From Euglena gracilis (lineage: Eukaryota; Euglenida; Euglenophyceae; Euglenales): DNA of 64,000 nt. The position numbers and the translations under genes are program-made. Below, one piece after another: positions 25,857 to 34,823 of this stretch (position 1 is its first letter; each line of letters opens with the position of its first letter). The notes under the pieces were generated by a model. The model ran no database searches. It saw only the letters and a program-made list of their open reading frames with translations, and was not told the DNA's origin. The DNA lies in NCBI GenBank assembly GCA_039621445.1, contig CP154954.1, positions 17,638,589 through 17,702,588 of the forward strand. The letters are read 5' to 3'.

Positions 25857-26475
25857 GTTGGTGGTGAGATTTTTTCACGCAAAAAAAAGCATATTCATCC
25901 ACACCCACAAACACTGTGTGGTTGTGGGTTGGTGTGGGGGGGAGGGGTTGGCAGCCTTAATATCCTCCAGCACGCCAATCCGATGGTGCTGCTGGCCGGA
26001 AAATGGGGCGAGATTGTGACGTGGATGTTTACAGGAATGCAGAACAGCAATGGTGTCAACAAAGGGTGTCTACACGGGCCAAACTGGGTTTGGAGGGAGC
26101 CCAACCTGGGACGAAGGGTTGGGGGACGGGCAGTTGCTGAAGTGGTGTTGGCGGGGGCGGACGGATGGTGTCCTCCTGGCAGCGGTGATGACCCCCAAGT
26201 CCCCAGAGTCATTGCCAGACCTCCATTTAGTATGTATGACCAAAAAATTTTTTTACGTATCACATGTATCACAGCCTAAAAATTAATGTATCACATATGT
26301 ATCACCAAAAAATTTTTAATGTATTCCATATGTATCACCAAAAAAATTTTAATGTATCACATATGTATCACCAAATTTTTTGAAAATTTTTTACATTTTT
26401 ACATTTTTACATCGAAATGTTTTTTCAGCTTCCTGTTCCACTTTTTCTTGTTTCTTTGCCTCTCTGCCTCTGCAG

Positions 26476-26758
26476 ACAAATGGAATATGCGCAGGGGGAC
26501 CTCGAATCCTCTGCAGAATCATCTTCTGTGGCATCAGTCGGGGTTGAGGAAGTTCCGAAAGAGATGTTGTCATTGGAGGTCGTTTCAACACAGAAGGAAG
26601 AAAGTGATTACTCTTGTCCATGGTTTGAGGAATTGTTGTCTCGGAATCCTGTATTCCGTCGTTTTGAAGGTTCCCTTCGGAACGAGGGCTTTGACAGCAA
26701 GGAAACTTTTGGATTCATCACAATTGAGGACATGGCACGCATGGCAATTCCTCCGGGG
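26476..26758 (+). pseudogene. Captured exon with a possible SAM-like helical motif
   Basis: An acceptor (CTGCCTCTGCAG, ending 26475) and a GT donor (26759) bracket a frame of about 94 codons. Its composition is clearly protein-like and unlike the flanking T-rich sequence. The N-terminal half is acidic and Ser-rich (ESSAESSSVASVGVEEVPKE). The C-terminal part, LRNEGFDSKETFGFITIEDM followed by ARMAIPPG, resembles the pattern of SAM domains (L-x-x-x-GF-x-x-x-x-x-(F/L)-x-x-(I/L)-T-x-E-D-(L/M)-x-x-(M/L)-x-I), but I am not certain. It lies inside a hAT-like element, so it is probably a host gene fragment carried by the transposon. Confidence 0.5.
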
Positions 26759-27305
26759 GTGACTTTTGGCCACTTTTGGCCACTTTTGGCCATTTTAGGT
26801 TGCTTTTGTCTCCTTTTGGCCCATTTGTCACCATAATTCATCAATTTTGACCTATGTTGACCATTTTTGGCCACTTTTTGCCCACTTTTTGTAATTTTGG
26901 GCCATTTTGTCCTGCTCTTGGGGCATTTAGGGCCATTTTTGACCATTTAAAGCCATTTTCGACCTTTTTTTTTTGAGATTTTTGCCATTTTTTTGGTCTC
27001 TTTTTTGGTCCAATTTGACCATTTTTGAGCATTTTGTGCCAGTTTGTTGCCAAAAGAACAAAAAAAGCTTCTAAAGTGACCAAAATTGGCCAAAAGCAAG
27101 GCCATTTTGGGCCATTCTTGGCTTTTTTTGGACCATTTTGGGCATTTTTTTTTGTTATTTTTTGCCTGCTTTTGGTAACTTTTTGGTCCATTTTGATCAT
27201 TTTTGACCATTTTGCACCAGGTGCAGCTTCTGGAGTCTCAAAAACAGTGTCCAAAACAGCTTTTCTTTGGCCTCTTTTGCCCACTTTTGGCCATTTTAAC
27301 CATTT
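26759..27305. repeat. Degenerate TTTTGGCCATTTT tract
   Basis: About 540 bp is built from variants of TTTTGGCCATTTTT, TTTTGACCATTTT and TTTTTGCC, with an irregular spacing of roughly 10-12 bp and a palindromic TGGCCA core. The Lys/Asn-rich minus-strand open frames are by-products of this tract. It forms part of the interior of the hAT-like element at 26216-27672. Confidence 0.8.
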
Positions 27306-28797
27306 TTACCCCCCCACCTACGGCCGACCACTGCCAACCGCAGCCGACCGCGGGCTAAAATTTGGAATCTGTCATAGGTCCTTGGTCAGCACCACGGAAG
27401 TGGGGATGGAGCAGCCATGGGACCTGAGTTCCTGAAGCCCGGGTGAGCGCCATCATACGTGCGTCTGTGAATTTTTCATCTTAAAATTTTGTGTTTCACA
27501 ATTTTATTATATGTTTCACCAAGGAGAATTTGTGTATCACACATGTATCACCAAAATTTTTTTAATGTATCACATATGTATCACCAAAAAAATTTAATGT
27601 ATCATATACGTATCACCAAAAAAAAATTAATGTATCACAGATACGTTGTGATACGCACTAAATGGAGGTCTGGTCATCGCATGATGGATGGTCAAACCTC
27701 TGAGAAGTCTGAGCTGCCCCCCGGAGGATTGTTCCCGGTTGGGTGGGGTGTGGGCTGGGCCGGGGTCGGCATTGGTTTCGCTTTTAGCGCACACGAAATC
27801 GCACAGCACAACAGGTGCGCACGCACACGGGCGCAGAGACACAGACCCAGACCCAGGCGGGAAGGGGGGTTGGGGAGGAGGTGTGGTGACTAACCCGCAT
27901 GGGGGCTCGATGATGCCAACCCACAAGTCTTCTGCTCTGTGATGCACATCTCAACTTGGTCGATGCTACTGAGGCCCCTGGAACACCTGTTTGGTCGTGT
28001 TCCTGCACAACAGGTGATTTTTTTTTTCAAGGCTGTTTGGGGCCCATCCATTTCTGTTACAGCCTGCGCATTGGACGGGTGACGTTGCTGGCTGGAAAAT
28101 GGGGGTTGAGAGGGCTGGCCGCGGGGTGTGGCTGCGTGGAATGGCGGCTGTTTTGGCCGCAGTCACTCCAGCGAGCAGGAGGCAGGGCCATGGGTGGTTG
28201 GCTCACCACCAACTGCGTGTTGGTGGTGAGATTTTTTCACGCAAAAAAAAGCATATTCATCCACACCCACAAACACTGTGTGGTTGTGGGTTGGTGTGGG
28301 GGGGGGTGGCAGCCTTAATATCCTCCAGCACGCCAATCCGATGGTGCTGCTGGCCGGAAAATGGGGCGAGATTGTGACGTGGATGTTTACAGGAATGCAG
28401 AACAGCAATGGTGTCAACAAAGGGTGTCTACACGGGCCAAACTGGGTTTGGAGGGAGCCCAACCTGGGACGAAGGGTTGGGGGATGTGCAGTTGCTGAAG
28501 TGGTGTTGGCGGGGGCGGACGGATGGTGTCCTCCTGGCAGCGGTGATGACCCCCAAGTCCCCAGAGTCATCGCATGATGGATGGTTAAACCTCAGAGAAG
28601 TCTGAGCTGCCCCCTGGAAGATTGTTCCCGGTTGGGTGGGGTGTGGGCTGGGCCGGGGTCGGCATTGGTTTCGCTTTTAGCACACGAAATCGCACAGCAC
28701 AACAGGTGCGCACGCACACGTGCGCAGAGACACAGACCCAGACCCAGGCGGGAAGGGGGGTTGGGGAGGAGGTGTGGTAACCAACCCGCATGGGGGC

Positions 28798-29843
28798 CAG
28801 ACATTCATTCAGTGTGGTACACCAAGGTTGTCATTTTGTGGTTCACTGTGGACACCACAAAAATTTTTGTGGTTCACCTGTGGACACCCAAAATTTTTTT
28901 GTGGTTCACTTGTGGACACCAAAAAAATTTTTGTGGTTCACCTGTGGACACCAAAGTAATATTTGTGGTTCACATGTGGACACCAAAAAAAATTTCCCAC
29001 CGCCTGCTGACATTTGCATCATTTTCTTTCTCATCAACAGCAATGAAGCAATCTTCTTTGAACATCATCAACAGCAATGAAGCAATCTTCTTTGAACATG
29101 TTTGACTCAGGCGGCGTAAGTTGGCAAAAATTCTGGTGCTCTAAAAACAGAAGAGGAAGTGGAAAACCACTTCCAAAAAAGGGTCATATTTTTTTTGAAG
29201 AGGTTCTGATTTTGGCCAATTCTGGTGGACGTTTGGCTCGCAGTAAAGAGACCTACACAGTCGAAAAGAGACCGGCTCCTACCTCAAAACAAAGCACATG
29301 GCATTGTCGATTTTTCAGGCACTTTTTCAGGCACTGAGGCACTCAACTGACATCCCACAATGCCCCAGAACGCTCCCAATGTCCGCAGCCATGCCAGAGC
29401 CCCACGATAATGTCGCGTGTTTCTGCTTCCATGAAGCGGAATTCCGCTCTATCGACGCCAGTATTTAACTTTTTGATGGTATCCTTGTTGGGTAAGTTGT
29501 CTATACAGCATGTCTGCTTGAGAACTCTCGATAGCAATCTGTCCAATTTCAACTGCCACGCTTCATGGATTGAGCCGGGGCCAAGGCTCACAATGTGGCT
29601 GAGGTGTCTAAAGATCAATCCGCCTTTAGGTGTAATTGTTTTTTTCGCTCCTCAATCAATTTTTGTGGACCACAAAAATTTTTGTGGACCCCACAAAAAT
29701 TTTTGTGGTTCACCTGTGGACACCAAAATTTTTTTTGTGGTTCACCTGTGGACACCAAAAAATATATTGTGGTTCACCTGTGGACACCAGAAAAAAATTT
29801 GTGGTTCACACGTCTTTTGTGAACCACACTAAATGAATGTCTG
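28798..29843. mobile_element. hAT-like element with exon-like interior, inserted in the satellite
   Basis: The ends are CAGACATTCATTCAGTGTGG (28798-28817) and the near-complement of CAGACATTCATTTAGTGTGG (29824-29843). The flanks are perfect ATGGGGGC duplications (28790-28797 and 29844-29851) that rejoin into the satellite. Arrays of GTGGTTCACCTGTGGACACC with A/T runs lie inside both ends (28838-28990 and 29704-29815). The terminal pattern CAGAC-N4-CATTTAGT is shared with the element at 26216-27672, so the two belong to one family. The interior has an acceptor-exon-GTAAGT arrangement ending at 29115 and a minus-strand open frame at 29343-29618 that I cannot assign. Confidence 0.88.
29032..29099 (+). 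repeat. 34-bp tandem duplication containing a splice-acceptor-like CAG
   Basis: A 34-bp block starting CATCAACAGCAATGAAGCAA is present twice head to tail (29032-29065 and 29066-29099). It carries a CAACAG acceptor-like site and the beginning of a short exon that ends at a GTAAGT donor (29116). The duplication therefore offers two alternative acceptors for the same small exon inside the hAT-like element. Confidence 0.8.
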
Positions 29844-31022
29844 ATGGGGGCTCGATGATGCCAACCCACAAGTCTTCTGCTCTGTGATGCACATCTCAAC
29901 TTGGTCGATGCTACTGAGGCCCCTGGAACACCTGTTTGGTCGTGTTCCTGCACGACAGGTGATTTTTCTTTTCAAGGCTGATTGGGGCCCATCCTTTTCT
30001 GTTACAGCCTGCGCATTGGACGGGTGACGTTGCTGGCTGGAAAATGGGGGTTGAGAGGGCTGGCCGCGGGGTGTGGCTGCGTGGAATGGCGGCTGTTTTG
30101 GCCGCAGTCACTCCAGCGAGCAGGAGGCAGGGCCATGGGTGGTTGGCTCACCACCAACTGCGTGTTGGTGGTGAGATTTTTTCACGCAAAAAAAAGCATA
30201 TTCATCCACACCCACAAACACTGTGTGGTTGTGGGTTGGTGTGGGGGGGGGTTGGCAGCCTTAATATCCTCCAGCACGCCAATCCGATGGTGCTGCTGGC
30301 CGGAAAATGGGGCGAGATTGTGACGTGGATGGAATGCAGGACAGCAATGGTGTCAACAAAGGGTGTCTACACGGGCCAAACTGGGTTTGGAGGGAGCCCA
30401 ACCTGGGACGAAGGGTTGGGGGACGGGCAGTTGCTGAAGAGGTGTTGGCAGGGGCGGACGGATGGTGTCCTCCTGGCAGCGGTGATGACCCCCAAGTCCC
30501 CAGAGTCATCGCATGATGGATGGTCAAACCTCAGAGAAGTCTGAGCTGCCCCCTGGAGGATTGTTCCCGGTTGGGTGGGGGTGGGCTGGGCCGGGGTCGG
30601 CATTGGCTTCGCTTTTAGCACACGAAATCGCACAGCACAACAGGTGCGCACGCACACGGGCGCAGAGACACAGACCTGGAGGTGTTGGAGGAGGAGATGG
30701 TGACCGTGTTGCCAGCACGCTTGTTCCCTTGGAACACCTGTCCGTTTATGTCCCCAGACATGAAGTTTATTGCCAATTTTTTGTGATCCACCCATTTCTA
30801 TTGAAGCCTGCGCATTGGACGTTATGCTTGATGAACCTTTGTGCTGTCATTATTATTCCTTTTGGGGGTTAGCTTTGGTTGCTTTGGTTGTATTCGGTTG
30901 CTTTTGGTTCATATGGAATTGGGTGGTCCAGTTTTCGACCCCCATTTCAGTCAGCATTAATTATTTTATACTTCGCACCCCGCTTGGTGCGGGTCATGCA
31001 TCTCTGCCATGGGTGGCCGCAG

Positions 31023-31162
31023 GTGGTGGACCGGTGCATCCTGGCCATGGTCAACGAGGCGGCCCGCATCTTGGAGGAGAAGATCGCGGAGTGCCCCGAG
31101 GACGTGGACCTGGGGATGGTGTTTGGCACCGGCTTCGCCCCGTTCCGGGGAGGCCTCCTGAG
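31023..31162 (+). CDS. 3-hydroxyacyl-CoA dehydrogenase / multifunctional beta-oxidation enzyme, C-terminal exon 1 of 3
   Basis: It starts in phase 0 after GTGGCCGCAG and ends with two bases of a split codon before the GT donor at 31163. The product VVDRCILAMVNEAARILEEK is followed by an acidic linker and then DLGMVFGTGFAPFRGGLL. This is the second (C-terminal) helical domain of the 3-hydroxyacyl-CoA dehydrogenase part of FadB/FadJ/HADHA-type proteins. There the block I-x-x-R-x-x-x-x-x-(V/L)-NEA-(A/x)-x-x-(L/x)-(E/D)-(E/D) and the motif D-x-(D/G)-x-(I/V)-(F/M)-G-(T/L)-GF-(A/P)-PF-x-GG are highly conserved. The enzyme oxidises L-3-hydroxyacyl-CoA with NAD+ in fatty-acid beta-oxidation (mitochondrion or peroxisome). 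Upstream exons for the enoyl-CoA hydratase and NAD-binding domains were not found in the 27 kb before it. Confidence 0.92.
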
Positions 31163-31575
31163 GTGGCCCCCATCCATTCTCTGTGACCCCTTACATCGAA
31201 CCCTGCCCACAACTCACGTCATCTTGCAAAAAAAACCTGCCAATTTTTTCCGGGCCGTTTTCAGATTTGGCAATTTTTCGGTTTCCAATTTTGTCGGTTC
31301 TAATTTTATCTATCCGCAATTCCCCCCCCCCCAGTAAAAGGTCAGCAAGCACATTTTTTGAGTTTTGGGAGGATGGGCGATGGTCAGAAATCATTTTCCC
31401 CCATTTTTGCCAAAATATGCCAATTTGCGGCCGTTTTGCTTGTGGATTTTGCATTTATTATGTTGGGACGGAATTTTTTTCCCACTGAGGACCAACCTGG
31501 TGGGGGGGATCCCCACCCTAAAAAAAATCTCTGATGGAGAAGCCTGGGGGTGAGAGCATGCACCGCCCCTCACAG

Positions 31576-31675
31576 CTATGCAGACAACCGGGGAATCCCG
31601 GAGATCGTTTCAGCGCTTCGAAAGCTGACTGAGAAGCATGGCGACCGCTTTACGCCGGCCCCGTTGCTGGTGCAG
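31576..31675 (+). CDS. 3-hydroxyacyl-CoA dehydrogenase / multifunctional beta-oxidation enzyme, C-terminal exon 2 of 3
   Basis: It starts after CCTCACAG; its first base completes the codon split in the previous exon (AG|C, Ser). It ends in phase 0 before GT at 31676. The product reads YADNRGIPEIVSALRKLTEK and then HGDRFTPAPLLVQ. This matches the family ending R-(Y/F)-(A/M/V)-D-x-x-G-x-x-x-(I/V)-(V/x)-x-x-L-x-x-(L/Y)-x-x-x-(H/Y)-G-x-(R/Q)-F-x-P-(A/C)-x-(L/R)-L precisely, and resembles the shorter bacterial or plant type more than animal HADHA. Phase agreement with both neighbours supports the gene model. Confidence 0.92.
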
Positions 31676-31888
31676 GTGTCTGTGATGTGGAGAACAAGAT
31701 CCTTTTTATCATAATTTGAAGTGTAATGAAATTTTTTAGGGTAAAAAAAAAACTTGCCTCCAAAGTCAATCAGGTTCGGTCGACAAGTTTTCACAGGTAT
31801 CTTCACCCCCCCCCCCGGCCGGCCGGCTCCCGAATGGAAATTTTCACTGTTAGGTTTCAAGGTCAGGGGGTGAGGGCTGTGCGGGAAT

Positions 31889-32285
31889 CAGGCATTTGCT
31901 CAAGGGATTGCAGTACCCCCCGGGGGGGGGGGGGTTGGACTGCAGCTAGTCCAAATTTGGCTAGTGGGATTTCTAGCAGACCCCCCCGGGGGGGTCTGCT
32001 AGCAGGCTAGCTAGTGGAAAAAAAATTTTCAGTGACCGGCGCAAAGCGCTGAAATTTTTTTGGGGACCCCCAAAAATGGCCAAAAATGCCCGTTTTTGGC
32101 CATTTTTTGTGAATTTTTGGAACAAAATCAGCCAAAAACCTATTAAAAGCCTCATTTTTCCAGTTCGGGGGGACCCCCGACCCCCCCCCCCCGGGGAGGG
32201 GGGTCTAGCTAGTCCACTTTTTCCAGTGTCTAGCCGATTGGCTAGCCAGTACCCCCCCCCCCGGGGGTCCTTAAGCAAAAGCCTG
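31889..32285. mobile_element. Non-autonomous hAT-like element with C/G tracts, in an intron of the dehydrogenase gene
   Basis: The flanks are perfect GCGGGAAT duplications (31881-31888 and 32286-32293). The inverted ends are CAGGCATTTGCTCAAGG and the complement of CAGGCTTTTGCTTAAGG. Inside each end is a C/G tract (31915-31934 and about 32252-32268). The interior has a second C/G palindrome (31980-31999), words built on CTAGCTAG, and a GGCGCAAAGCGC hairpin (about 32038-32050) followed by a T run. The 397 bp encode nothing recognisable. The closest relative is at 34357-34778. Confidence 0.9.
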
Positions 32286-32945
32286 GCGGGAATCCCCGAA
32301 CCCTATGGGTGGTGGGGGGGGTCTGACCCCCCCACCAGGCTTTCCCATGCAGCCCTGGGTGAGGGAGCCGACCCCCCCCGGTATTTTTGGAGTATTGTCT
32401 GGTGGATCAATTAGCCAGTGATATTTCCCAATTCAAAATTTTCCCAAAATTTTGTTTCCCCTATTTTTTGTTCGTCGCAATTTTTGTCAGCATTTAAGAA
32501 CTACAATTGACCAATTGATGTGAAATTGGTCCAAAAATGCGAAGTATGTAGCCGGAAAAACGAAAGGCAAAATGTGCAAAAAAAAAAGCGAAGAATACGA
32601 CGTTCACAAATTTTTCATTATGAGAAAAATGCAAATTATGCAAGAAAGCAAAGCAAAGCTAAAAATTGTTGGATTATTCAAATAAATGCAAATTATTCAT
32701 ACCCTCCCCCCTGTTGAACAGGTGACAGAAAGAAGAGGCATCAACTGACTAGGTCTGTAGGTGGTTAACTGACCAGTTTTCATTTCTTTGTACGCAACAA
32801 TAACAACATTTTGCTTTGAAAATTGTTTTGTTGTGACCAGTGAATGCTGTCTATGTATGTATGGGTAAGCACCATCAATTATATTGTGCTGATTTTGGGG
32901 TCGGTCGAAAAAGCAGTTGCCTATTGGGTCGGTTTGCTTTCTCAG
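32286..32945. other. Intron sequence, AT-rich
   Basis: Apart from C/G-rich remnants at 32300-32385, this is AT-rich DNA with no recognisable exon. The short Lys/Asn-rich open frame at 32520-32717 is compositional. It ends in GGTTTGCTTTCTCAG, the acceptor for the last dehydrogenase exon. Confidence 0.5.
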
Positions 32946-33074
32946 ATGGCGGAGAACAAGAAGGTCTTCTTCCCACACCGGCCTCGTATCCAGGCCTTTG
33001 CTTCCAGAGTGTACAACACCCCCCCTCCGACGAAGGCTGGTTTCTGTTGCCAAGACCCAGATCCACTACCCTGA
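32946..33074 (+). CDS. 3-hydroxyacyl-CoA dehydrogenase / multifunctional beta-oxidation enzyme, terminal exon
   Basis: It begins in phase 0 after TTTGCTTTCTCAG, joining ...APLLVQ to MAENKKVFFPHRPRIQAFAS. In relatives the LL-(V/x)-x-(M/L)-A-x-x-(G/N)-(K/x)-x-F-(Y/F) segment closes the protein, so MAENKKVFF is the expected end of the fold. The extra residues to the TGA at 33072-33074 (VYNTPPPTKAG and on) are lineage-specific or could be a short extension. This completes the C-terminus; the three exons form one consistent plus-strand model interrupted by the element at 31889-32285. Confidence 0.8.
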   Translation: MAENKKVFFPHRPRIQAFASRVYNTPPPTKAGFCCQDPDPLP

Positions 33075-34034
33075 TTGCGAGATTATTGCAACAGGTCAAA
33101 AAGGGTTTTTCCAGCTTCGTGGGAGGGTGGTCCAGAGCTGGAAAATTGCTTGTGGCTGGCTGGAACCCCCAGGGGTGGTGGAGTCAAAATTTATTTAGGC
33201 CAGTCAGGGCAAATTTGGGGTCAAAGAAAATCGATTTGTTGCATATTTGGCAGTTTTTTTGACATTTTTTTTTGCAGTTTCAGTTTATTGGCACCGGGGT
33301 CCAGGGGGGGGGGGGTCAGCCAGCAGCTTTTTTCCAGCCAACCCAAAGTTTCCAGCCTCTGAGCTGGGAAATTTGGACCGCAGGAGGTCGTTAAAAAGCG
33401 CCCTGATTGAAATATAATGGCCAGGAAATGGAATTTTTTTAAGACAGTAATTTGCAGGCACCAAATCCCAGCCAGTTTCCCCAAAGCAGATCCTGCGAAG
33501 GCGTGCTCCTGTCCCAATGACAGAGTCCAAGCCAAAGCCGAAGGTCTCTTACTTCTAAGTCTTCTTACTTCTTTACCACTTTTCATTGGCTGACGTAGCC
33601 AAAATGCAGGTGACAGGAGATGCATTGCCGATGCTGAACCTGTATTGGGCACGCATTGGAAATCCAATTTGAGGAAAGGGCACCAAAATCATGTGATGAT
33701 GCCATTTTGCCACAGGGGAAGAGTGGTTGGGACAGAGGGGTAGTGTGAAGCCTGGTCTGGGCTAGGCATCTGTGTCACCGAGATGGTACCGTAAAACAAC
33801 CTTGTTTTGTTTGCATTTAATTTATTTCATTTCACTTTTTTTGGTCGAAGTATTGGGCCGAAATGAACAAACGCTCTGCTGTCGCAGCTCTTGTGACAGG
33901 GTCAAACCATTTGTTGCTGCCCAAAGATTTCAGATTTTTGGTAGAAAGTACGTTGACCTGAAGAGAATCGGATTTTTCCGCAAATTGACCCCACCAGCAC
34001 CATCATTGATATTGTGGCAATATGGTCGGGCATC
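33075..34034. other. 3' flank of the dehydrogenase gene, with a possible decayed C/G-tract element
   Basis: No gene is recognised. Around 33091-33405 there is a G12 tract and CAGC-rich words like those in the C/G-tract elements, with candidate ends CAGGTCAAAAAGGG and the complement of AAAAAGCGCCCTG. No matching 8-bp flanks are present, so I do not call it an element. The minus-strand open frame at 33221-33667 has no recognisable domain. Confidence 0.35.
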
Positions 34035-34823
34035 CAGGCTTCTGCTCAAGGGTTCGCAGTACCCCCCTGGGGGTGGTCGACTGCAGCTAGTTCAAATTTG
34101 GCCAGCAGAAATCTGAGCGATTGGAATCAAAATCCGAGTGATTATTGCGGCATGTGCTGAGGTGGAAATGAGGTTTTTAATGTGTTCTTTTGGTTGATTG
34201 TTCCAAAACTGGCCAAACAAATGGGCAATTCGGCCAGTTTGGGGGTGCATGATTTTTGGCGCTGTTCCCCTCCCCTCCCCTAGATCAAAAGTATCTTCCA
34301 GTCCTGGTCTAGCTAATGGTTATTTTTCCAGAGTCGAGCAAATGGCCAGTCAGCAGCAGGCTTTTGCTTAAGGGATTGCAGTACCCCCGGGGGGGGGGGG
34401 GGCTGGACTGCAGCTAGTCCAAATTTGGCTAGTGGGTTTTCTAGCAGACCCCCCCCAGGGGGGGTCTGCTAGCAGGGCTAGCTAGTGGAAAATTTTTTTC
34501 CAGTGACTGGCGCGAAGCGCCGAAATTTTTTTTGGGACCCCCCAAAATGGCCAAAAATGCCCTTTTTTGGCCATTTTTGGGAATTTTTGGAACAAAATCA
34601 GCCAAAAACCTGTCATTTTTCCTCCGGCGCATAGCGCCGGAGGAAAAAATTTTTTCCAGTCTGGGGGACCCCCGGACCCCCCCCGGGGGGGAGGGGGGGT
34701 CTAGCTAGTTCACTTTTTCCAGTGTCTAGCCGATTGGCTAGCCAGTACCCCCCCCCGGGGTCCTTAAGCAAAAGCCTGGTCAGTAGACCCCCACTCCTCT
34801 GGGGCTTTAAGCAAAAAAGCCTG
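34035..34823. mobile_element. Outer C/G-tract hAT-like element interrupted by a second one
   Basis: It starts CAGGCTTCTGCTCAAGGG with a GCAGTACCCCCC tract and ends with GGGGCTTTAAGCAAAAAAGCCTG read across the junction. The two halves (34035-34356 and about 34787-34823) show the same terminal layout as 31889-32285 and are separated by a complete element at 34357-34778. I see no 8-bp duplication around the outer copy (CGGGCATC against ATATTTGC), so it is older or one end has been altered. Confidence 0.65.
34357..34778. mobile_element. Non-autonomous hAT-like element with C/G tracts, nested in a relative
   Basis: The flanks are GTCAGCAG (34349-34356) and GTCAGTAG (34779-34786), an 8-bp duplication with one mismatch. 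The inverted ends are CAGGCTTTTGCTTAAGG and its complement CTTAAGCAAAAGCCTG. It has C/G tracts beside both ends, an internal C/G palindrome (34450-34465), a GGCGCGAAGCGCC hairpin with a T run (about 34509-34531) and a second hairpin of CTCCGGCGC and its complement (34622-34641). It is closely similar throughout to the element at 31889-32285. Confidence 0.88.

Larger units (their letters stand above)
26216..27672. mobile_element. hAT-like element with exon-like cargo, inserted in the satellite
   Basis: The ends are CAGACCTCCATTTAGT (26216-26231) and its complement (27657-27672). The flanks are GTCATTGC (26208-26215) and GTCATCGC (27673-27680), an 8-bp duplication with one mismatch. Arrays of TGTATCACCAAAAAA-type motifs, in the same orientation, lie inside both ends (about 26279-26380 and 27535-27645). 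The 1457-bp interior holds a spliced-looking coding exon (26476-26758) and a TTTTGGCCATTTT-rich tract, but no recognisable transposase. This is the layout of a transposon that has captured host sequence. Confidence 0.85.
6525..30830. repeat. Tandem satellite, about 23 units of roughly 895 bp, with inserted transposons
   Basis: The landmark ACCCACAAACACTGTG recurs near 6531, 8352, 9247, 10146, 11037, 11933, 12829, 13722, 14618, 15513, 16409, 17305, 18201, 19097, 19993, 20889, 21781, 22678, 23575, 24470, 25905, 28264 and 30208. The normal spacing is 891-899 bp; larger gaps are explained by insertions. Units are near-identical apart from a G-run of variable length after the landmark, short variant patches and a few indels. 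The last unit diverges after about 30675 and fades by 30830. The same open frames recur on both strands of every unit, but the G-run shifts the frame from unit to unit, so I treat the unit as non-coding. All units share one orientation. Confidence 0.95.

Noticed and set aside
26608-27284. Lys/Asn-rich minus-strand protein across 26608-27284
   Set aside because: Arises from a TTTTGGCCATTTT-type low-complexity tract inside a hAT-like element.
6525-30830. Recurrent long open frames in the satellite (for example 232-322 codons on the plus strand, 157 on the minus) as a tandem gene family
   Set aside because: Frames recur on both strands simply because units are identical. The variable G-run changes frame between units, no protein motif is recognisable, and unit variants show no bias to synonymous positions that I can see.
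33091-33412. Another C/G-tract hAT-like element
   Set aside because: Candidate ends are weak and the flanks (TATTGCAA against ATTGAAAT) do not form a convincing duplication.
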